A stretch of 64,000 nt of DNA. It comes from Sphingobacteriales bacterium. GTDB taxonomy: Bacteria; Bacteroidota; Bacteroidia; Chitinophagales; Chitinophagaceae. The DNA is taken from assembly GCA_003963365.1 (NCBI GenBank), contig RXJG01000004.1:1281973-1345972 (forward strand), in the 5' to 3' direction. A program made the translations under genes and the position numbers. Of the stretch, positions 1-8,099 are shown in pieces; the first letter of the stretch is position 1, and each line of letters starts with the position of its first letter. Below the pieces are notes generated by a model. That model saw nothing but the letters and a program-made list of their open reading frames with translations. It ran no database searches and was not told the DNA's origin.

Positions 1-366
1 ATAGCCAAGGTTATTCATCAAAAGCTTAATATTCCTCATGGAGCGGTTAACTGCATTGGTATCAAAAGCAGGTGGATTTTTTATAAGACCTTTAAAAATA
101 GCCCTGTCAAGCACCCTTGCCATCATACTGTCATCCAATTGTGCTGCAATCCGGCTCTTTAATTCTGATTTTTGTGAGGCACTGAGAGAATCCGTTTTTA
201 TTTCAAATTTATTATGGTACACAAAGGTGACCCCTTTCTGAAAATTTTTTACTTTATAATCTGGTATTTTATTCTTCTTAAAAATAAAACAGGCGGGCAG
301 CAATGCAGAAAATAGTATAAGGATAGCGAAACACCGAACGATATTTATTCCTTTCTTTACAATCAT
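1..366 (-). CDS. tamL: TamL-like outer-membrane translocation/assembly lipoprotein, N-terminal 122 residues only
   Basis: The reading frame is open from an ATG at 366 to the left window edge, so only the N-terminus is present. It opens with a basic-hydrophobic lipoprotein signal ending in the lipobox LPAC, with the acylated Cys at residue 24. Next comes a motif of the type FQKGVTFVYHNKFEI, which resembles the start of the Bacteroidota TamL family, BamA/TamA (Omp85) relatives anchored as lipoproteins. A full protein would carry POTRA repeats and a C-terminal beta-barrel, neither of which is visible here. The next gene (RNA methyltransferase) is divergent and its start lies 12 bases away, an arrangement I recall from other Bacteroidetes. 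The TamL name is inferred from the N-terminus alone. Confidence 0.65.
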   Translation of the reverse strand, partial: MIVKKGINIVRCFAILILFSALLPACFIFKKNKIPDYKVKNFQKGVTFVYHNKFEIKTDSLSASQKSELKSRIAAQLDDSMMARVLDRAIFKGLIKNPPAFDTNAVNRSMRNIKLLMNNLGY

Positions 367-378
367 AAATGCGTAATC

Positions 379-1122
379 ATGCTGGGTAAAGCGCAGGCCA
401 AATATATTCAAAGTTTAAGCCATAAAAAATTCAGGGATGAAGAAAACCTGTTTATTGCAGAAGGCCCTAAAATAGCTGCGGAAATTTTGCAGGAAAAGCC
501 TCATGCAGTAAAGCAAATATATGCATTGGATGAGTGGCTGATTAAAAATAAAAATTTGGTTAAAAATATTGATGCAACGGCTATTACTCCTGTAAATGAA
601 AATGAGCTGGAACGAATATCACAGCTAAGCACACCCAACCAGGTTTTGTTGCTGGTAGAAAAGTTTAGCATTGATGATAATATTGATTTGAATAAAGAAC
701 TCGTGATAATGCTGGATGCCATTCAGGATCCCGGCAATTTGGGAACCATCATCCGCATTGCTGATTGGTTTGGTGTAAAGCATATTATTTGTTCGGCTGA
801 TTGTGCCGATGCTTACAATACCAAAGTAATACAGTCAACTATGGGTAGTATTATGCGGGTAAATGTATTGTATAAAGACCTGCCTGCATTTTTAAAACTT
901 CAAAAAAATGTTCGCATATATGCGGCTGTGCTGGAAGGAACACCCATACAAAAACTCAGCGGTGAACATACCGGTATATTATTGATCGGTAATGAAAGCA
1001 AAGGTATCAGTGAAGAGTTGCTGCAATTGGCGAATAAAAAAATTACAATCTCAAAAAAAGGAAATGCTGAATCATTAAATGCGGCAGTGGCTACGGGAAT
1101 TATTTTGTCGCATCTTATTTAG
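379..1122 (+). CDS. TrmH/SpoU-family RNA 2'-O-ribose methyltransferase
   Basis: 247 residues, a normal length for the family. A small N-terminal substrate-binding region (about 1-95) precedes the SPOUT (alpha/beta knot) catalytic domain. All three SpoU motifs are visible: motif 1 LDAIQDPGNLGTIIRIADWF (about 112-131), motif 2 LIGNESKGIS (about 208-217), and motif 3 KGNAESLNAAVATGIIL near the C-terminus. The family methylates ribose 2'-OH groups in tRNA or rRNA using SAM. The exact target cannot be read from the sequence, so no symbol is given. It is divergent from tamL with only 12 bases between the start codons, so their promoters must overlap the opposite coding strand. Confidence 0.93.
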   Translation: MLGKAQAKYIQSLSHKKFRDEENLFIAEGPKIAAEILQEKPHAVKQIYALDEWLIKNKNLVKNIDATAITPVNENELERISQLSTPNQVLLLVEKFSIDDNIDLNKELVIMLDAIQDPGNLGTIIRIADWFGVKHIICSADCADAYNTKVIQSTMGSIMRVNVLYKDLPAFLKLQKNVRIYAAVLEGTPIQKLSGEHTGILLIGNESKGISEELLQLANKKITISKKGNAESLNAAVATGIILSHLI

Positions 1123-1140
1123 GCGTTTGTCACACTACAA

Positions 1141-1887
1141 TTAATTTTTCTTCGCCACCACCATCCAATCCCATGGATAAGGTTCAGCCAGCCACTTCGG
1201 CGGATTATGAAATTCAGTTGCCCAGGTATAGTTGATCTTTTCAATTCTATCCACCGTAAATCCTTCCAGCGTTAATAATAGCTGAAGTTCTTCCTGCAAA
1301 TAATGTTTAGTAGGTACATTATCAATATCCGTAACACCCTGTTTTATATTCTTTGCCAAAGCATATGCTTTCTCTACACTTTCAATCCGCTCTTTATGAT
1401 CATCATCCACATTCCAGCGGTGAGCAATGATGTTGGTGTACAGTTTTGATTCAAGTGAAGGAACCACTAATATCAAATGACCATCTTTGTTGATGCAGAT
1501 ATTGAGTGATTGAAAAAAGTTGATACGCTTTTTTAAGTCATGCGTTAAAATAGCATTGATGCATACTGCCACATCACAGGGAGTAACCGTAAGGTTATCG
1601 GCACTCATATCCATCCGCACATATTCTACGTTGGGGTAGGCGGTGCATCTTTCTTTGGCTATGTCTAAATTTTTAGCTGATATATCGGTAGCAATTACCT
1701 GTTTAAACGCAGTGGCTAACAACGGTATCCATTTGCCAATGGCACAACCTAAATCTGTAACTGTTTTTTCTTTGGAAGCAATTTGTTCAATCGCGGTAAC
1801 AATTTTTCCGCTTTTATCGTTTTTAAGTACGTCAAAAATTTCTTCGTTGTAGCTCGGGGCAATACGTTCCCAGTATTTCCTGTCCAT
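1141..1887 (-). CDS. class I SAM-dependent methyltransferase
   Basis: 248 residues with a Rossmann methyltransferase fold. Motif I (VTDLGCAIGKWIPLLA, about residues 43-58) is the SAM-binding glycine loop, here D-L-G-C-A-I-G. It is followed by ATDISAKNLDIAKERC (acidic motif II) and by DVAVCINAILTHDL (motif IV region). The substrate is unknown; small-molecule or lipid targets are typical of this class. It converges on the RNA methyltransferase gene, with 18 bases between the two stops. A TATCTTTA element ends a few bases before the ATG and could give a nearly leaderless transcript. Confidence 0.85.
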   Translation of the reverse strand: MDRKYWERIAPSYNEEIFDVLKNDKSGKIVTAIEQIASKEKTVTDLGCAIGKWIPLLATAFKQVIATDISAKNLDIAKERCTAYPNVEYVRMDMSADNLTVTPCDVAVCINAILTHDLKKRINFFQSLNICINKDGHLILVVPSLESKLYTNIIAHRWNVDDDHKERIESVEKAYALAKNIKQGVTDIDNVPTKHYLQEELQLLLTLEGFTVDRIEKINYTWATEFHNPPKWLAEPYPWDWMVVAKKN

Positions 1888-1964
1888 GCGTTAAAGATAA
1901 TTGTTTGTACGAAACCGGTATTTAATAAATAGAAATGATGATTAATAAAGAAAGTTAAAGAAAT

Positions 1965-1996
1965 AAAAAATCCCTCCTGCAACAGGAAGGATTTTT
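1965..1996 (-). terminator. Rho-independent terminator
   Basis: An inverted repeat of the form AATCCcTCCTG / CAGGAaGGATT, with a CAA loop, is followed by T-runs on both strands. It lies just downstream of the minus-strand secreted-protein gene (stop at 2027) and most probably ends that transcript. Confidence 0.75.
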
Positions 1997-2026
1997 ATGT
2001 AATATATAATTAATGATGAGAAAGTC

Positions 2027-2746
2027 TTATTTCGATCCAAGATCATTTCTTACAAAAAGCAATTCACTCCAGCGGCTTTCCACAATCTTTGCATAATCTT
2101 CCAGGTAATGTGTCCAGGCGCCTTCTCCATATACTTCATTATATCTTTCGGGAAACGATTTCCGGTAGCTGGCATCTAATTCTTTCAACCCTGCCTTTAA
2201 TCTTGTTACCTGTGATATTTGCGGTGCTCCTGAATACACTGTGTGATACACCGCCACACTTTCGTTGCTGGCCTGCCATACTTTTTTCATTCTTTTTACT
2301 AAATCATTCAATGCAGTTAACATTCCCGGTTTGGGATGTATGTGGTTGATTATTATTTTATCTGCATAATCTGTCATGGCTACATTACTGAGGGCGGTAT
2401 CAAATTCATTATAACTGCTGGTGCCCTGGCTGGTAATATACGGCGCAACATTTTTATTCCAGTCTGCCTGGTGTTCAGCGCTAAGGTCACCTCTTTTATC
2501 AAATTCATCCCAGCTCAATGGTCCTTCAATTACATGAAACCCGTTAGCATCCGGCCCGCTTTGTATTTCATACACCCGCCACTTCCAGTTGCCTGTATGA
2601 TATTTCTGTGCATGAGCAGCCATGCCTTTTTCAAATTCGGCTATTTTATCAGGTTTTGGAAAAACACGAAAACTGTTGATGACATTTTTTGTCTGACTGA
2701 TGCTTAATAAAGGTATAAGCAGCAGGATGAAGAAAAATTTTCTCAT
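2027..2746 (-). CDS. secreted protein of unknown function
   Basis: 239 residues. The N-terminus (MRKFFFILLLIPLLSISQ) is a clear Sec signal peptide. The mature part shows repeated short patterns such as FRVFPKPDKIAEFEKGMAAH and HIHPKPGMLTALNDLVKRM. These look like two ferredoxin-like alpha/beta modules of the kind seen in NIPSNAP or antibiotic-biosynthesis-monooxygenase dimeric barrel proteins; that is a pattern impression, not an identification. No catalytic motif is apparent. The gene stands alone, with its own terminator at 1965-1996. I do not recognise a named family. Confidence 0.75.
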   Translation of the reverse strand: MRKFFFILLLIPLLSISQTKNVINSFRVFPKPDKIAEFEKGMAAHAQKYHTGNWKWRVYEIQSGPDANGFHVIEGPLSWDEFDKRGDLSAEHQADWNKNVAPYITSQGTSSYNEFDTALSNVAMTDYADKIIINHIHPKPGMLTALNDLVKRMKKVWQASNESVAVYHTVYSGAPQISQVTRLKAGLKELDASYRKSFPERYNEVYGEGAWTHYLEDYAKIVESRWSELLFVRNDLGSK

Positions 2747-2865
2747 GTGTTTAAATTTTTAAGAATGAAGAAAGAGGTTGGGTGAGCCTTGAATAGGGGG
2801 CGAAAGAATAAAAAAGGTAGAACGATTTCCATAGGGTACAAAATTTTTTATTGTAGTTTGCAACT

Positions 2866-3384
2866 ATGAGTGGAATAATTATCAGACCGGTTAATATGAA
2901 TGATGCTGCAACGATAGCTGACCTCAGCCGCAAAACTTTTTACGAAACGTTTGCGCAGTACAACACAAAGGAGAACATGGATAAGTTCATGAACGAACAA
3001 TTTACCCGTGAAGGGTTGATAAAAGAGGTAGAAGAGAGCAACGGCTATTTTTTTATGGCTTGGGATGATGAAAAACCGGTTGGTTATGTAAAGATGCATG
3101 ATGGAGATAGGTATAATGCGTTTGGTAATAAATCTTCTGTGGAAATTGTTCGCATTTATGCTGACCAGTCGGTAATTGGAAAAGGAGTGGGGAGTGCTAT
3201 GATGCAGTTTTGTTTGGATGAAGCAAAGCGAATGAACCGTACCATCATTTGGTTAGGTGTGTGGGAGAAGAATGACCGGGCCATTGCCTTTTACGAAAAA
3301 TGGGGATTTAAAAAATTTGGCAAACATGATTTTTGGCTGGGCGATGACCGGCAGACGGATTGGTTGATGATGCGGGAGCTGTGA
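2866..3384 (+). CDS. GNAT-family N-acetyltransferase
   Basis: 172 residues. The GNAT fold is shown by IIRPVNMNDAATIADL at the start and the acetyl-CoA pyrophosphate-binding loop VIGKGVGSAMMQFCLDEAK (about residues 104-122, the Q/RxxGxG/A loop as GKGVGS). ERNDRAI-like motif B follows as WEKNDRAIAFYEKWGFKKFG. It transfers an acetyl group from acetyl-CoA to an amine; the substrate cannot be predicted. A TAGTTTGC element about 10 bases before the ATG is a possible promoter with a very short leader. Confidence 0.9.
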   Translation: MSGIIIRPVNMNDAATIADLSRKTFYETFAQYNTKENMDKFMNEQFTREGLIKEVEESNGYFFMAWDDEKPVGYVKMHDGDRYNAFGNKSSVEIVRIYADQSVIGKGVGSAMMQFCLDEAKRMNRTIIWLGVWEKNDRAIAFYEKWGFKKFGKHDFWLGDDRQTDWLMMREL

Positions 3385-3474
3385 TTAAAAAAAACATTTA
3401 ACCGTTTGTCCAGATTTGTTTCAGTACAGCGTCAATATGAGGTAAATTAATTGTCAAATTCAAAAACAATTCTC

Positions 3475-3819
3475 ATGGAAAAGTTCATGTTGATCTTTCA
3501 CGGCGGTATGGCCGCCCAGGGCAAACGACCTACTCCCGAACAAATGCAGGCAGAAATGACTAAATGGATGGCCTGGATTGACCGGCTGGCTAAAGCTGGT
3601 AAATATGTTAGCGGTGAGCCGTTGCTGCCCGGTGGTAAACTCGTTAGCGGCAAGGATAAAAAAGTAATGGATGGTCCTTATACAGAAGGTAAGGAACTGG
3701 TGGGCGGATTTTTTATCATCAACGCTGCTGATATAAATGAAGCAGTGGAAATAAGCAAAGATTGTCCAGATTTTGAATATGGCGGCAGTGTGCAGGTAAG
3801 GCAGATAATGAAGATGTAA
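3475..3819 (+). CDS. YCII-related (DGPF-type) protein
   Basis: 114 residues from the ATG at 3475; a longer frame would need TTG at 3451. The sequence MEKFMLIFHGGMAAQ begins a YCII domain, and the family signature is present as KKVMDGPYTEGKELVGGFF (DGPY in place of the usual DGPF). Small ferredoxin-like proteins of this type are regularly encoded next to ECF42 sigma factors, as here (sigma gene at 4535). Their biochemical role is not established; a link to oxidative or chemical stress has been suggested for the group. A MITE-like element sits between this gene and dinB downstream. Confidence 0.88.
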   Translation: MEKFMLIFHGGMAAQGKRPTPEQMQAEMTKWMAWIDRLAKAGKYVSGEPLLPGGKLVSGKDKKVMDGPYTEGKELVGGFFIINAADINEAVEISKDCPDFEYGGSVQVRQIMKM

Positions 3820-3862
3820 TTTGATGATTGGGTGATTTGTAAATTAACCGATGAAATACAAA

Positions 3863-4003
3863 GAGGCTGTCTCAAAATCTTAATAAGTTCACGCAAAGAA
3901 CCGCAAATTGAAATGCAGCGCAAAAAACAATGATTAGAATTCAGCTTATTGCGTTCTTTGTTTTCTGGCGTTCTTTGCAGAAAAATAATTTTGAGACAGC
4001 GTC
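3863..4003. mobile_element. MITE-like non-coding inverted-repeat element
   Basis: The ends are GAGGCTGTCTCAAAAT (3863-3878) and its inverted copy ATTTTGAGACAGCGTC (3988-4003), 15 of 16 positions matching. The interior also holds opposing versions of a CGTTCTTTGCG-type word (ACGCAAAGAACCGCAAA near 3891, GCGTTCTTTG near 3950 and 3968), so the 141 bases could fold into one long hairpin. No ORF, and no target-site duplication that I can make out. Similar GAGGCTGTCTCAAAA-ended elements are familiar to me from Bacteroidetes intergenic regions, but I cannot name a parent transposon. Confidence 0.6.
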
Positions 4004-4059
4004 TTGCATAATTGATAACAGATCATTATGCGGATGATCATTAACTTGCCAATAAAAAG

Positions 4060-4512
4060 ATGAAAGAAACCATCAGCCAGTTACAGGATATTATTGCACA
4101 GTATGAACCGATGCTGCTTCAGTTAAAAGAAGAACAGTTAACTGCTAAACCCAACCCTGCCAAATGGAGTAAGAAAGAGATCATCGGGCATTTGATTGAT
4201 TCCGCCTTATCCAATGCAAGAAGATTTGTAGTGGCGCAGTATGAAGATGCTCCTCATATTGTATATGCACAGGATACATGGGTTAAAGCATCAGGTTATC
4301 AGAATTATGATGCTGCTGATTTAATAAGCTTATGGCGGTTGCTGAATAAACATATCGTTTCTATTCTTTCTAATATGAATCCTGAACTGTATAGCAGAAC
4401 CTGTGTTACCGGCGAACCACATACTATTGAATGGCTGGCGGCTGATTACAATAAACATTTGCTCCATCATATGCATGTAATCCTTGACCGGGAGCCGGTT
4501 GTTTATCCGTAA
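4060..4512 (+). CDS. DinB-family putative metal-dependent enzyme
   Basis: 150 residues forming the four-helix DinB/YfiT-type bundle. The expected metal-ligand histidines appear in KKEIIGHLIDSA (about residue 47) and in the C-terminal helix as DYNKHLLHHMHVI. PAKWSKKEIIGHL is the typical N-terminal motif. Bacterial members include thiol (bacillithiol or mycothiol) S-transferases, but the substrate here is unknown. The stop overlaps or closely abuts the start of the ECF42-like sigma gene, implying one transcript and a functional link to the YCII/ECF42 module. Confidence 0.88.
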   Translation: MKETISQLQDIIAQYEPMLLQLKEEQLTAKPNPAKWSKKEIIGHLIDSALSNARRFVVAQYEDAPHIVYAQDTWVKASGYQNYDAADLISLWRLLNKHIVSILSNMNPELYSRTCVTGEPHTIEWLAADYNKHLLHHMHVILDREPVVYP

Positions 4513-4534
4513 ATTAGATCATAAAATTAATGGC

Positions 4535-5794
4535 TTGAGTTCCGGTTCATTTATTCATCAAACAGTTGATCATCTTTTCCGGCACGAATCGGGTAAACTC
4601 ATTGCGTCCTTAACCAAAGTATTTGGTCCGCATAATATAGAATTAGCGGAAGATGTGGTGCAGGATACCTTGTTAAAAGCCATGCATACCTGGAAGATGG
4701 GATCAATACCGGATAATCCTACCGCCTGGTTATTTACGGTGGCAAAGAATAAAGCCATTGATGTTATTCGTAAACAAAAAAGACAAAAGGAATTTGCAGA
4801 TAACATATCCCATCTTTTAAAATCTGAATATACTTTGTCAGCCACCATCAACGATATCGTTTCTGCCGGTGAAATAGAAGATGACCAGTTGCGGATGATG
4901 TTTACCTGTTGTCATCCATCGCTGAGTACAGAAAGCCAGGTAGCATTGATATTAAAAACACTTTGCGGTTTTAGTGTGGCGGAAATAGCCAAATCATTTA
5001 TTTGTGCTGTTGACACGATTGATAAACGATTGTACCGGGCCAAACTACAGTTCAGAGAAAATAAGATTGCCTACGAGATACCATCGGGAAATGAATTAGA
5101 ACAACGATTGGAAAATGTATTGACGGCGATCTATCTTTTGTTTAATGAAGGTTATAACTCAGCGCAGCATGCAGAACTGGTACGAAAAGAGTTACAGGAT
5201 GAAGCTATCAGGCTGGCTGAATTGTTATTGAAGAATAATATTACAGCCAAGCCGCAAGTGTATGCTTTGCTGTCTTTAATGTGTGTTACGGCTGCCCGTA
5301 ATAAAGCCCGTGTTGACAATAAAGGAAACATCATCTTATTGCAGCAACAAAACAGGAACTTATGGAATAATGAGCTGATAGCAAGAGGAATTAATTATAT
5401 GGAAGAAGCAGCTTCCGGTGAAACCATCACCACCTATCATGTGGAAGCAATGATTGCCTGTGAATATGTAATGGCCAATACTTACGAGCAGACCAACTGG
5501 CCGGCCATATTGCGTTATTATGATGTACTGTACCGGCTAAAGCCTACACCCGTTGTGGCATTAAACCGTGCCGTAATTATAAGTGAGTTAGATGGGCCGG
5601 AGGCGGCAATTGAGGCTGTACATTCCATTCCCGGTATTAACGCTATTAAAAATTATTACCTGCTGCCCTCTATTTTAGGTGAGTTACATAAAAAGGCCGG
5701 TCATATTGATGAGGCCAATCAATATTTCAGGGAAGCTGCTGATTTAACCAGTAATGAATCGGAAAAGAAATTACTATTTGATAAAATGAAATAA
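4535..5794 (+). CDS. ECF-type sigma factor with TPR-like C-terminal extension (ECF42-like, DUF6596)
   Basis: About 419 residues. Sigma region 2 is visible as AEDVVQDTLLKAMHTW and PTAWLFTVAKNKAIDVIRK; region 4 as ALILKTLCGFSVAEIAKSF and VDTIDKRLYRAK. A long C-terminal helical extension follows (YLLFNEGYNSA, LNRAVIISELDGPEAAI), typical of the ECF42 group, where it is needed for activity and replaces an anti-sigma factor. No ATG fits: candidates are TTG at 4484 (inside dinB) or TTG at 4535. I chose 4535 because family members begin only a few residues before the HLFRHE motif. A terminator follows directly. Confidence 0.9.
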   Translation: MSSGSFIHQTVDHLFRHESGKLIASLTKVFGPHNIELAEDVVQDTLLKAMHTWKMGSIPDNPTAWLFTVAKNKAIDVIRKQKRQKEFADNISHLLKSEYTLSATINDIVSAGEIEDDQLRMMFTCCHPSLSTESQVALILKTLCGFSVAEIAKSFICAVDTIDKRLYRAKLQFRENKIAYEIPSGNELEQRLENVLTAIYLLFNEGYNSAQHAELVRKELQDEAIRLAELLLKNNITAKPQVYALLSLMCVTAARNKARVDNKGNIILLQQQNRNLWNNELIARGINYMEEAASGETITTYHVEAMIACEYVMANTYEQTNWPAILRYYDVLYRLKPTPVVALNRAVIISELDGPEAAIEAVHSIPGINAIKNYYLLPSILGELHKKAGHIDEANQYFREAADLTSNESEKKLLFDKMK

Positions 5795-5826
5795 AAAAAC
5801 CTCCATTGTAAAACGGAGGTTTTTTA
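5794..5826 (+). terminator. Rho-independent terminator of the YCII/dinB/sigma module
   Basis: AAAAAACCTCC, a 10-base loop, then GGAGGTTTTTT begins at the stop codon of the sigma gene. It is symmetric enough to serve the small convergent minus-strand gene at 5831 as well. Confidence 0.85.
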
Positions 5827-5830
5827 TTTG

Positions 5831-5965
5831 TTAGTTGCTTACGAAGAGTTTAAGTGCAGCGATCAATACATAGATAAACATGTACATTACGACCAGCATA
5901 AACCCTGCTAAAGCACCTACTTTAATTAAGATTTGCCACAAGGGCGAGGGTGCCTGGGTGTTCAT
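5831..5965 (-). CDS. 44-residue single-pass membrane protein
   Basis: A complete small ORF from ATG (5965) to TAA (5831). The N-terminus is polar and proline-rich (MNTQAPSPLWQ), followed by a long hydrophobic stretch (about residues 12-40) rich in V, M, L and Y that should cross the membrane once or form a hairpin. The shared terminator sits immediately after the stop, which supports its being a real gene. I recognise no family. Small membrane proteins of this shape often accompany respiratory or transport complexes, but nothing nearby suggests a partner. Confidence 0.6.
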   Translation of the reverse strand: MNTQAPSPLWQILIKVGALAGFMLVVMYMFIYVLIAALKLFVSN

Positions 5966-6082
5966 AGTTTTTCATTTTAGATACGGGTAGTAATAGGAAT
6001 TAATACCTTCAAAGTAACTATATATATGTTCAAATGACAATAGCAAAACCCCTGAACAATCTTTTTCGTAAAATTACTGCTC

Positions 6083-6847
6083 TCACCATCTTTTTAATTG
6101 ATCTTTATAAAATACCCATTCAGGTGTATATATAATATTGTCATTATTAGCAAAATACCAGGGACTATTGGAGTATTTGGGGTTTTTAAGTACATGAATA
6201 TCCTGTGCCGGCATATAACTCTGTGCCAGCATATAAGCTTTCTTACCCTCTTTATTAATTGCCGCATCTACCACTATAACAGCATGACCTGGTGAACCTC
6301 CTTTTATTAAAACATCACCGGGTTTAATATTTTCATAACCCTTAACCTGATTTAATTGTATGGATAATGAAGCTGTTCCGCAGTTAGCAAATACCCGCAG
6401 TAAATATTTATCAAAATGCTCTTTGGTATAAGGCGGAGAAAATGGATAAACCCGGTGTGCATTATCAATAAAAATAATTTCACTGAATCTTTTTTGAGCA
6501 AACAGGTATTCGGCCCTAATCCGCATTACTGCATCGGCACATTGCTGCAAGTCCACTTTAGGAACGGGTATGTCCAGCACGGCATATTGTGCGGACTGGT
6601 TACGTTTAGGTACGCCATTATACAGGTAAACCGTTTTATCTTTTTTCAATTTTATATTTCTGAGAAAACTGGTGAATGAATTTTCATCCGCCGTTATTCT
6701 TTCAAACCCTTCAGGAGGAGGAATATCGCCTATTGATGTAATGGAAGTTTTAAAACTGTCAGTAGAAAAGTTTGGCTGAACATTTGCAGAAGGCTGACTG
6801 CATGAAAAAAAGGGAAGCGCAGCCATTAGTAGCAGTATCGGTTTCAT
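6083..6847 (-). CDS. DUF4846 domain-containing lipoprotein
   Basis: 254 residues with a lipoprotein signal (MKPILLLMAALPFFSCSQ, lipobox before Cys16). The body matches what I recall of DUF4846: FERITADENSFTSFLRNIKL, YNGVPKRNQSAQYAVLDIPV, and the C-terminal KPGDVLIKGGSPGHAVIVVD followed by QSYMPAQDIHVLKNP. The GxxGHAxxxxD segment resembles a papain/NlpC-like His-Asp pair, but a matching nucleophile is not obvious to me. It is probably exposed at the cell envelope. It is divergent from the sigma-54 response regulator with an 83-base gap. Confidence 0.85.
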   Translation of the reverse strand: MKPILLLMAALPFFSCSQPSANVQPNFSTDSFKTSITSIGDIPPPEGFERITADENSFTSFLRNIKLKKDKTVYLYNGVPKRNQSAQYAVLDIPVPKVDLQQCADAVMRIRAEYLFAQKRFSEIIFIDNAHRVYPFSPPYTKEHFDKYLLRVFANCGTASLSIQLNQVKGYENIKPGDVLIKGGSPGHAVIVVDAAINKEGKKAYMLAQSYMPAQDIHVLKNPKYSNSPWYFANNDNIIYTPEWVFYKDQLKRW

Positions 6848-6930
6848 TTTCCTTACTTTTGGTTTAAATGAGATTTACTGATAACGGTAATCCATAAAAA
6901 ATACACGTTAACGAATAATTAAATCACCGT

Positions 6931-8094
6931 ATGTCGAACATTTTGATAATAGACGATGAAAAAGCGATCCGTAAAACCCTTACTGAAATCCTTTCGTATG
7001 AGGGATATAAAATTGATGATGCAGAGAATGGAGAAGATGGACTAAAACGTTTGAAAGAAAAGAACTATGAAGTGGTGCTTTGTGATATAAAGATGCCAAA
7101 GATGGATGGTATTGAATTTTTAGAGAAGGCAAGAGAAGCAAGACCTGATGTTCCGGTAATTATGATCTCTGGTCATGGTACTATTGAAACAGCTGTGGAA
7201 GCAGTAAAGAAAGGTGCTTTTGATTATGTATCCAAACCACCAGATCTTAACCGGCTGCTCATCACCATCCGCAATGCGATGGATAAAACAACTTTAGTAG
7301 AAGAAACCAAAGTGCTGAAACGCAAAGTGAGTAAGGTGCAGGAGATGATTGGTGAAAGCGAACCTATCAAACGCATTAAAGATACTATTGATAAAGTGGC
7401 TCCAACAGAAGCCAGGGTAATGATCACCGGTGAAAACGGTTCAGGTAAAGAGTTGGTGGCAAGATGGATTCATGAAAAAAGCAACCGTGCCAATGGACCT
7501 TTAGTAGAGGTTAACTGTGCTGCTATTCCCGGCGAACTGATAGAAAGTGAATTGTTTGGTCATGAAAAAGGATCATTTACTTCAGCTATCAAACAACGCA
7601 TTGGTAAATTTGAAACAGCCAACGGCGGTACACTTTTCCTTGATGAAATAGGGGATATGAGCCTGGAAGCACAGGCCAAAGTATTAAGGGCTTTGCAGGA
7701 AGGAAAGATCACAAGGGTAGGAGCGGATAAAGATATTAATGTAGATGTAAGAGTGATTGCCGCCACTAATAAAGATCTGCTGAAAGAAGTAGAAGAGAAA
7801 AAATTCAGGCTGGATTTGTATCACCGGTTGAGTGTGATATTGATTCATGTACCATCATTAAATGACCGGAAGGATGATATTCCTTTGCTGGTAGATAAAT
7901 TCCTGGTTGATATTGCAGCCGATTATGGGCAGCCGGTTAAAGCCATTGACACAACAGCACTGGAATTACTTAAGAGTCATAACTGGACAGGTAATATCCG
8001 TGAATTAAGAAATGTAGTGGAACGCTTAGTGATATTATCCGGTAAAACAATTACACCGGACGATGTGATGAATTTTGTTTTGCCAAGGAAATAA
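6931..8094 (+). CDS. sigma-54-interacting response regulator (NtrC-like) lacking a DNA-binding domain
   Basis: 387 residues. Receiver domain 1-120 with acidic pocket DDE at 8-10, phospho-acceptor Asp52 (LCDIKMPKMDG), and switch Lys102 (SKPP). AAA+ sigma-54 activation domain about 140-370: Walker A GENGSGKE (167-174), sigma-54 contact loop GSFTSA (214-219) in place of the canonical GAFTGA, Walker B GTLFLDEIGD (233-242), and the C-terminal WTGNIRELRNVVERL motif. The protein ends about 20 residues after that, so there is no Fis-type helix-turn-helix. It should act by phosphorylation-dependent remodelling of sigma-54 polymerase without sequence-specific DNA binding, or from solution. No histidine kinase is adjacent. 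Confidence 0.92.
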   Translation: MSNILIIDDEKAIRKTLTEILSYEGYKIDDAENGEDGLKRLKEKNYEVVLCDIKMPKMDGIEFLEKAREARPDVPVIMISGHGTIETAVEAVKKGAFDYVSKPPDLNRLLITIRNAMDKTTLVEETKVLKRKVSKVQEMIGESEPIKRIKDTIDKVAPTEARVMITGENGSGKELVARWIHEKSNRANGPLVEVNCAAIPGELIESELFGHEKGSFTSAIKQRIGKFETANGGTLFLDEIGDMSLEAQAKVLRALQEGKITRVGADKDINVDVRVIAATNKDLLKEVEEKKFRLDLYHRLSVILIHVPSLNDRKDDIPLLVDKFLVDIAADYGQPVKAIDTTALELLKSHNWTGNIRELRNVVERLVILSGKTITPDDVMNFVLPRK

Positions 8095-8099
8095 TCAAA

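Noticed and set aside
38..241. 67-codon plus-strand ORF at the left edge
   Set aside because: Antisense to the tamL N-terminus, whose lipoprotein signal is far more convincing.
4484..4535. Longer sigma-factor start at TTG 4484
   Set aside because: It would add 17 residues not typical of ECF42 proteins and lie inside dinB; TTG 4535 fits the family start better, though this is not certain.
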